DNA of 64,000 nucleotides from Sepiola atlantica (taxonomy: Eukaryota; Mollusca; Cephalopoda; Sepiida; Sepiolidae): assembly GCA_963556195.1 (NCBI GenBank), contig OY744516.1, forward strand, positions 38,847,778 to 38,911,777, given 5' to 3'. The notes under the pieces are model-generated. The model was not told where the DNA came from. It did not search any database and saw only the letters and a program-made list of their open reading frames with translations. Shown here piece by piece: positions 57,128 to 64,000 of the stretch (position 1 is the first letter of the stretch; each line of letters opens with the position of its first letter). The position numbers and the translations under genes were made by a program.

Positions 57128-57186
<59 letters not shown>
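57128..57186. repeat. (TA)n microsatellite
   Basis: Pure TA repeat, followed to about 57640 by decayed TGTGTGTATG and TATATGTATG sequence. The open frames there are composition artefacts. Confidence 0.96.
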
Positions 57187-58951
<1,765 letters not shown>

Positions 58952-58952
58952 C

Positions 58953-59025
<73 letters not shown>
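58952..59025. repeat. (TA)n microsatellite
   Basis: TA repeat with one AAATATA interruption. Confidence 0.96.
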
Positions 59026-59026
<1 letters not shown>

Positions 59027-59684
59027 CCTCACTCTCTATATACTACTGGGAATTAACCCACAATAATCTATCACCAACAGTGACTTGGAATACTATTAGA
59101 AAAACCAGCACGTGCAGTTCCCTGAACTGACCATGCTACCTTTGCCTAACTGAAAAAACTTGAGATGGTTAGATTTAGTGATAGAGGCAAACTTCTAAAC
59201 AAAAAACAAGAAACCTCAATTAACTGTAGGCACAATAGATTACACCTTCTCAGTAATTCGCATATAACCCCTCAAGCTAATATTATCTTTAAAAACAAAA
59301 AAATAATGACTCTAACAAAACCTATCATCCTATAGTATCTACTAAATACCCCAGAACAAATTACTCCCAAAACATAGAAAAAAAAGATTTAAAAAAAAGA
59401 AATTTACCTATCCACTAGCAATAATTAGACAACATAACTATCAGTATATACCATATTCTATACTATACTTGATATAATTATAATATTCAATCTTCTATTT
59501 AATGGGGATCATAATTAGAATCCTTCACTGAGTATTGGCATCGAAACCATTATTACCAATTGCATAGGAATATATGTGTATATTTATATATATATGTATA
59601 TGTATATGTTTATGTGTGTAGGTGTATGTATATATATATATATATGTGTATATATATACATGCATGTGTGTGCATGCGCATCAG
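59026..59684. other. AT-rich stretch, unidentified
   Basis: 59160-59480 is AC- and AT-rich without G and vaguely like animal mitochondrial coding sequence, but I could not place it. 59565-59660 is TATATGTG microsatellite. Confidence 0.45.
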
Positions 59685-59962
<278 letters not shown>

Positions 59963-60011
59963 TTTTAATAATCATTGTTGTTATTATTATTATTTTTTTA
60001 GGATTATATTT

Positions 60012-60645
60012 TATTGGTCCCCCGATTTATAAAATCGGGGAAGCTACGTTTTGAAGCATTTCCGTCCGTCCGTCTGTCCGTCCATCCGTCCGTCCATCCG
60101 TCCGTCCGGATTTTTCTCCATTGAATTTCTCTGAAATTGTGCATGAAGTTGTAACTTTGGTCAGGTTAGAAAGGGACATTCTCCGATTTTTGAAAATAAA
60201 TCTGGTTAGCCCCCCAGGGGATCAAAAGGCCCGGAAATGGAACAAAATGACAATTTTTGCCCCATAACTTTTCATCCATCCATTCAATTTCTCTGAAATT
60301 TGGCCAAAATGTGGAGGCAATTGTTCCTAATAGAAAATAAGTATCGCTGACCTCGGAAAAATCTGGTTCGCGCCCTCAGGGGGTCAAAAGCCCCCTAAAA
60401 TGGCAAAAAATGACCCTTTTCTCCCATAACGTTTGATCCATCCATTCAATTTTTTTAAAACTTGGCCAAAATGTAGAAGCAATTGTCCCGGATATTAAAT
60501 GAGCATCCTTGACCCCAGAAAGATTCTGGTTCACGCGCCCCACAGGGTTAAAAAAGGGTTAAAAATGCCCCAAATTGCCCAAATTTATTGCATTTTACAC
60601 TCGCCACATCGAGTCACATACAGAGGGGGACCACGCACACGCGGC
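60012..60645. repeat. Three 162-bp tandem units behind a 9-bp hairpin
   Basis: A hairpin CCCCGATTT-ATA-AAATCGGGG at 60020-60040 opens the block. A (TCCG)n tract follows at 60061-60110. Then come three units whose CCATT(G/C)AATTT starts fall at 60118, 60280 and 60442, exactly 162 bp apart. Each contains AAATTTGGCC-like sequence, a (C/T)CTGGTT(C/A)GC-type stretch and a GGGTCAAAAG-type stretch. No open frame. The end is GGACCACGCACACGCGG near 60630. Confidence 0.88.
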
Positions 60646-60649
60646 TTGT

Positions 60650-61147
60650 TATTATTGTATTTATTTACTATCCTTACTACTGTTATCTGACATTATATAT
60701 ATTACTACCATAACCAGCTTTACTATTATTAGTTTTATAAATTAATATTATTATTACTATTATTAATTCTACTATTATTCTTATTATTATCATTATCATT
60801 ATTATTATGATAATTATTAAGATTATTATGGTTACCATTGTTATCATTATTATAGCTATCATTATTATTATTACTATTATTAATATTATTAGTATTATTA
60901 CAATCGATGATTTCTCTATTATCAAATAATTTATTTTTATTATCATATCTACAACTACTATGATTAATATTAATAGCTATCTTCTTTATTTTTGTTATTA
61001 CTATTAGTTTTTATTATAATTATCATGTTCTAATATTTTCTGATTACTTTATATTCAACTATTGCTTGTTATTATTATTGATTATTATTATTATCATTAT
61101 CAATATTTATAAATATTATTACTTGCCATCTCTGCACTATTATCTAG

Positions 61148-61192
<45 letters not shown>

Positions 61193-61759
61193 ATTATGTC
61201 TTTACTATTATTATCATAATTATTATTGTTTGTAGCGGTTGCAATGACAATATATCCACTTTTATTATTATTGTAAACACTATTGCTATAACCAATAGTT
61301 ATCGTCATCTAGCTTTTACTACTATTGTTATTATTAGTTTTGGTAGCAATGGTGGTATTACCATTAGTGATATTGCAATTAATTTTATTTTTATGATTAG
61401 TATTATTAATACTATTATTATTATTACTGCTACTATTATTATTATGATTATTATTATTTGTATTATCATTTTTATAATCATTATAATTATTGTTAGGATT
61501 ATTATGGTTACCATTGTTATCATTATTATTATACTTATCTTTATTATTGATTTTATTAGTATTATTGCAACCACTAATTTTACTATTATTAATAAAATTA
61601 TTCCTATTATCATATTTACAACCACTGTGATTAATATTATTGCAATCTTCTATATTATTATGAGTTTTATTATCATTATTATCTTCTAATATTTCCTGAT
61701 TATTTTATTTTTACCGAACTATTACTTATTATTAATTATTATCGATTATTATTAATGAC

Positions 61760-61847
<88 letters not shown>

Positions 61848-61931
61848 ATTATTATTAATAATAATAATAATAATAATAATGTAATTAATATTTACCAATA
61901 GCATTACTTGGCATTTCTACATTATTACCGA

Positions 61932-62007
<76 letters not shown>

Positions 62008-62010
62008 GTG
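60650..62010. repeat. Long degenerate ATT satellite, 1.36 kb
   Basis: Almost entirely ATT/ATC/ACT triplets. Pure ATT runs lie at about 61150-61185, 61755-61850 and 61930-62006. A more complex block (ATTATGGTTACCATTGTTATC, then unit-specific sequence) at about 60820-61180 recurs at about 61490-61990, showing a larger duplication of about 670 bp. The long isoleucine-rich frames are artefacts. Confidence 0.95.
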
Positions 62011-62313
62011 CAAACTAAATTAACTTGTTAGTGGATTTTTAAAAATTTATTAATTAATGATAATTTAATAAGTTTAAAGAAAAACGGTTAAAACTAAAAC
62101 CAAAATCAGTAGCCCAATGTATTACCCACCCCTGCCCACCAACACACACACACACATATGCTAGTAAAATTATCGCTGATTTAAACATATTCTGCATGCT
62201 AGTGTCGGTTTCGGGTTAAAAATCCTAGACTGAATTTTGACATGTCCCATCGCATGTATCTTTTTTCCCAACTACTCAATCGTAAACGACCACATCTTAT
62301 CTCTATCTATCTT

Positions 62314-62350
<37 letters not shown>

Positions 62351-62853
62351 TCTACCCTTTTATTATATATCTCTCATTTCACTTTATTTTACTTTATCTT
62401 ATTTTATTTTATTTATTTTATATTTGATATTTGATATTTTATAATCTATATTTTATATTTTGTATATTATCTTTTATATTTTATACCAACATTTTGATTT
62501 TCTTAAATTTTGATTTTGATTTTGACTTTTAAAATTAAAAAAATTGTTGATTCTTAACGATCCCAACCACGTGACTTTTCAAATTTGAAAATATTAAATT
62601 TCTATTCTTTTTTCTCTATTTCATTCTTTCCAAATATGATCTAAGGTTAAGACCAGATTCTAACTCTGCCTGATGAGATCTCAGTTTATAAGAGGTGTTG
62701 ATCAATAACATCGCCACGCCAGTGTCACAGATTTTGTACATGACTGGGTAATTAAAAATAATCATATATAAAAGCTCTATTTGATATTGAACACTTTTTA
62801 TAAACTCGGTCGAAATTATTTGGATTGCTACCCTGTGGATGTTTTACCTGGAT

Positions 62854-62856
<3 letters not shown>
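62011..62856. other. Non-coding stretch with (TATC)n and TTTTA-rich sequence
   Basis: (TATC)n at about 62300-62350, then TTTTA and TATTTTATA repeats to about 62480. (CA)n near 62143-62156. No gene seen. Confidence 0.7.

Positions 62857-62919
<63 letters not shown>
62857..62919. repeat. (TA)n microsatellite
   Basis: Pure TA repeat. Confidence 0.97.
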
Positions 62920-62923
<4 letters not shown>

Positions 62924-63225
62924 GTTTATATAAAGTAATATGGGTTGGTCGTTCATTTAAAGCATTGCTGGATTTGTACATTGAAAATGTAAGCCATTAA
63001 CAATGTAAGGTTAATTAAATTTTTTAACGTTAATCTTATTAATTTCGGAATAAAATGCAATCTACAGACCGGTTTTGGTCATTTTTTTTTCATCAAAAAA
63101 CAAGAATAACCAAACTTATTTCTTTGTTACTTGATAAACGTCTCTCCGCGCTGGTGTTGTTAACGGTTATGATTCAAATTTCGGTGACGAACGAAGAGCG
63201 TGGCTCGCTTGTGTAGGTATAGTAA

Positions 63226-63228
<3 letters not shown>
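62920..63228. other. Non-coding stretch
   Basis: Nothing recognised. Confidence 0.6.
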
Positions 63229-63268
<40 letters not shown>

Positions 63269-63412
63269 TAATATATATATATTTACATATGTATATTTAT
63301 ATTTATAAATACATATATTTATATATGTATATATTTATATTTATATTTATATATATATATATTTATATATATGTATATATATATTTATATATATATATAT
63401 ATATATATATTT
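63229..63412. repeat. (TA)n with TTTATA interruptions
   Basis: Degenerate TA microsatellite leading straight into the SINE at 63413. Confidence 0.96.
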
Positions 63413-63553
63413 AGTCATCCACATACAGCCTGTTTCGCTGTTTCACAGCTCATCAGTGCGGCTAGACCAGTTAGTGTCTCAAGCCGGGATCGAAACGCAA
63501 CCGTCGAGCTGACAGTCGGCGATGCTAACCCCTACGCCATCATGTGACACTGA
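63413..63553 (-). mobile_element. tRNA-derived SINE (minus)
   Basis: On the minus strand: A box TGGCGTAGGGG (plus 63529-63539), B box near GTTTCGATCCC (plus 63486-63496), then a body GAGACACTAACTGGTC, GCACTGATGAGC and CAGGCTGTATGTGGATGA. Heads of this type with a conserved non-tRNA body are typical of mollusc SINEs. It lies between TA-rich arrays. Confidence 0.85.
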
Positions 63554-63702
63554 CTGAATGTAAGTGATATCTCAATGAAACGAAATGTAAACATTGCAAA
63601 TGACCGGAGCTCGAAATTAGTTTTACCTAATGAGCATTGCCTTAAAGCTAATGGCCGTTGACGATACCCTTACAAAAATAAGCTCTACCCGAGGGAGCTT
63701 TT

Positions 63703-63770
63703 ATAGTCATCCACATACAGCCTGTTTCGCTGTTTCACAGCTCATCAGTGCGGCTAGACCAGTTAGTGTC
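63703..63770 (-). mobile_element. SINE body fragment, identical to part of 63413-63480 (minus)
   Basis: 68 bp identical by eye to 63413-63480. The tRNA-like head is missing; instead (TA)n begins at the point where the head would follow. Confidence 0.88.
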
Positions 63771-64000
63771 TATATATATATTTATATATATATGTATATA
63801 TATATTTATATGTATATATATATATATATACTTATATGTATAAACATATATCTATATATATATTTATATGTATTGATATATAGATGTATATATATATGTA
63901 TATATATATTCATATATATATGTACATATACATATATTATCTATATATACATTTATGTATATATATGTGTGTAAATATATATATGTTTATATAGATATGT
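63771..64000. repeat. Degenerate TATA/TATG microsatellite to the window end
   Basis: TA repeat with TTTATA, GTATATA and CATATA variants. It runs off the right edge. Confidence 0.95.

Noticed and set aside
59160..59480. Possible nuclear copy of mitochondrial DNA
   Set aside because: Composition is reminiscent of mitochondrial coding sequence (ATA and ACC rich, little G), but no mitochondrial protein or tRNA could be matched by eye. A search against a cephalopod mitochondrial genome would decide; a long hit would revive the idea.
60683..61689. Isoleucine-rich frames of about 100 codons on both strands
   Set aside because: Translations of the ATT satellite.

Overview
The window looks like intergenic or intronic sequence from a repeat-rich animal genome. 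It is most likely a coleoid cephalopod (an octopus-type mollusc), although I cannot prove the species. The reasons are AT-rich sequence with dozens of long (TA)n, (TC)n, (ATT)n and (TGTA)n tracts, tRNA-derived SINEs, several LINE classes, Helitron, Tc1/mariner and hAT-like DNA transposons, and no intact host gene. I see no rRNA gene, no convincing intact tRNA gene, no CRISPR array and no prokaryotic feature. Almost every long reading frame is a transposon protein, a piece of one, or a translated microsatellite.

Layout. 0.8-3.1 kb: an internally deleted APE-type (Jockey-like) LINE. 4.5-5.4 kb: a 25-bp satellite. 7.0-10.1 kb: the 3' UTR of an RLE-type LINE, then a crippled Helitron, both on the minus strand. 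10.1-12.6 kb: two tandem repeat families. 13.3-24.4 kb: a nest of LINEs. A second copy of the 0.8-3.1 kb LINE is split at 15980-19282 by a complete 3.3-kb hAT-like DNA transposon with 8-bp target duplications; beyond it lie two minus-strand RLE LINE copies and an RTE-like LINE scrap. 25.5 kb: a mariner remnant. 28.1-30.5 kb: a foldback element, then a decayed LTR-type pol. 33.2-34.6 kb: a Tc1/mariner element between (TA)n arrays. 35 kb: two SINEs. 36.5-37.9 kb: a spliced pseudogene of an unnamed multi-copy family. 39.2-39.5 kb: a GC-rich element headed by U2 snRNA sequence and consisting of a chain of perfect hairpins. 40.8-50.6 kb: an RLE LINE domain, SINEs, two small MITE-like elements, a mariner remnant, a Helitron 3' end and LINE tails. 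51.1-55.3 kb: a complete but non-coding LTR retrotransposon (LARD-like) inside another RLE LINE, with 4-bp target duplications. 56-64 kb: an inverted repeat, microsatellites, G-rich sequence, a 162-bp triplicate, a 1.35-kb ATT satellite and SINEs.

The insertions give a relative chronology. The LINEs are old and full of stops. The hAT-like element (one nonsense codon, near-identical TIRs) and the LTR element (clean target duplications) arrived later inside them. The items most worth following up are the U2-headed hairpin element (39165-39497), the hAT-like transposon (15980-19282) and the non-coding LTR element (51065-55327). All identifications come from reading motifs; no database search was run.
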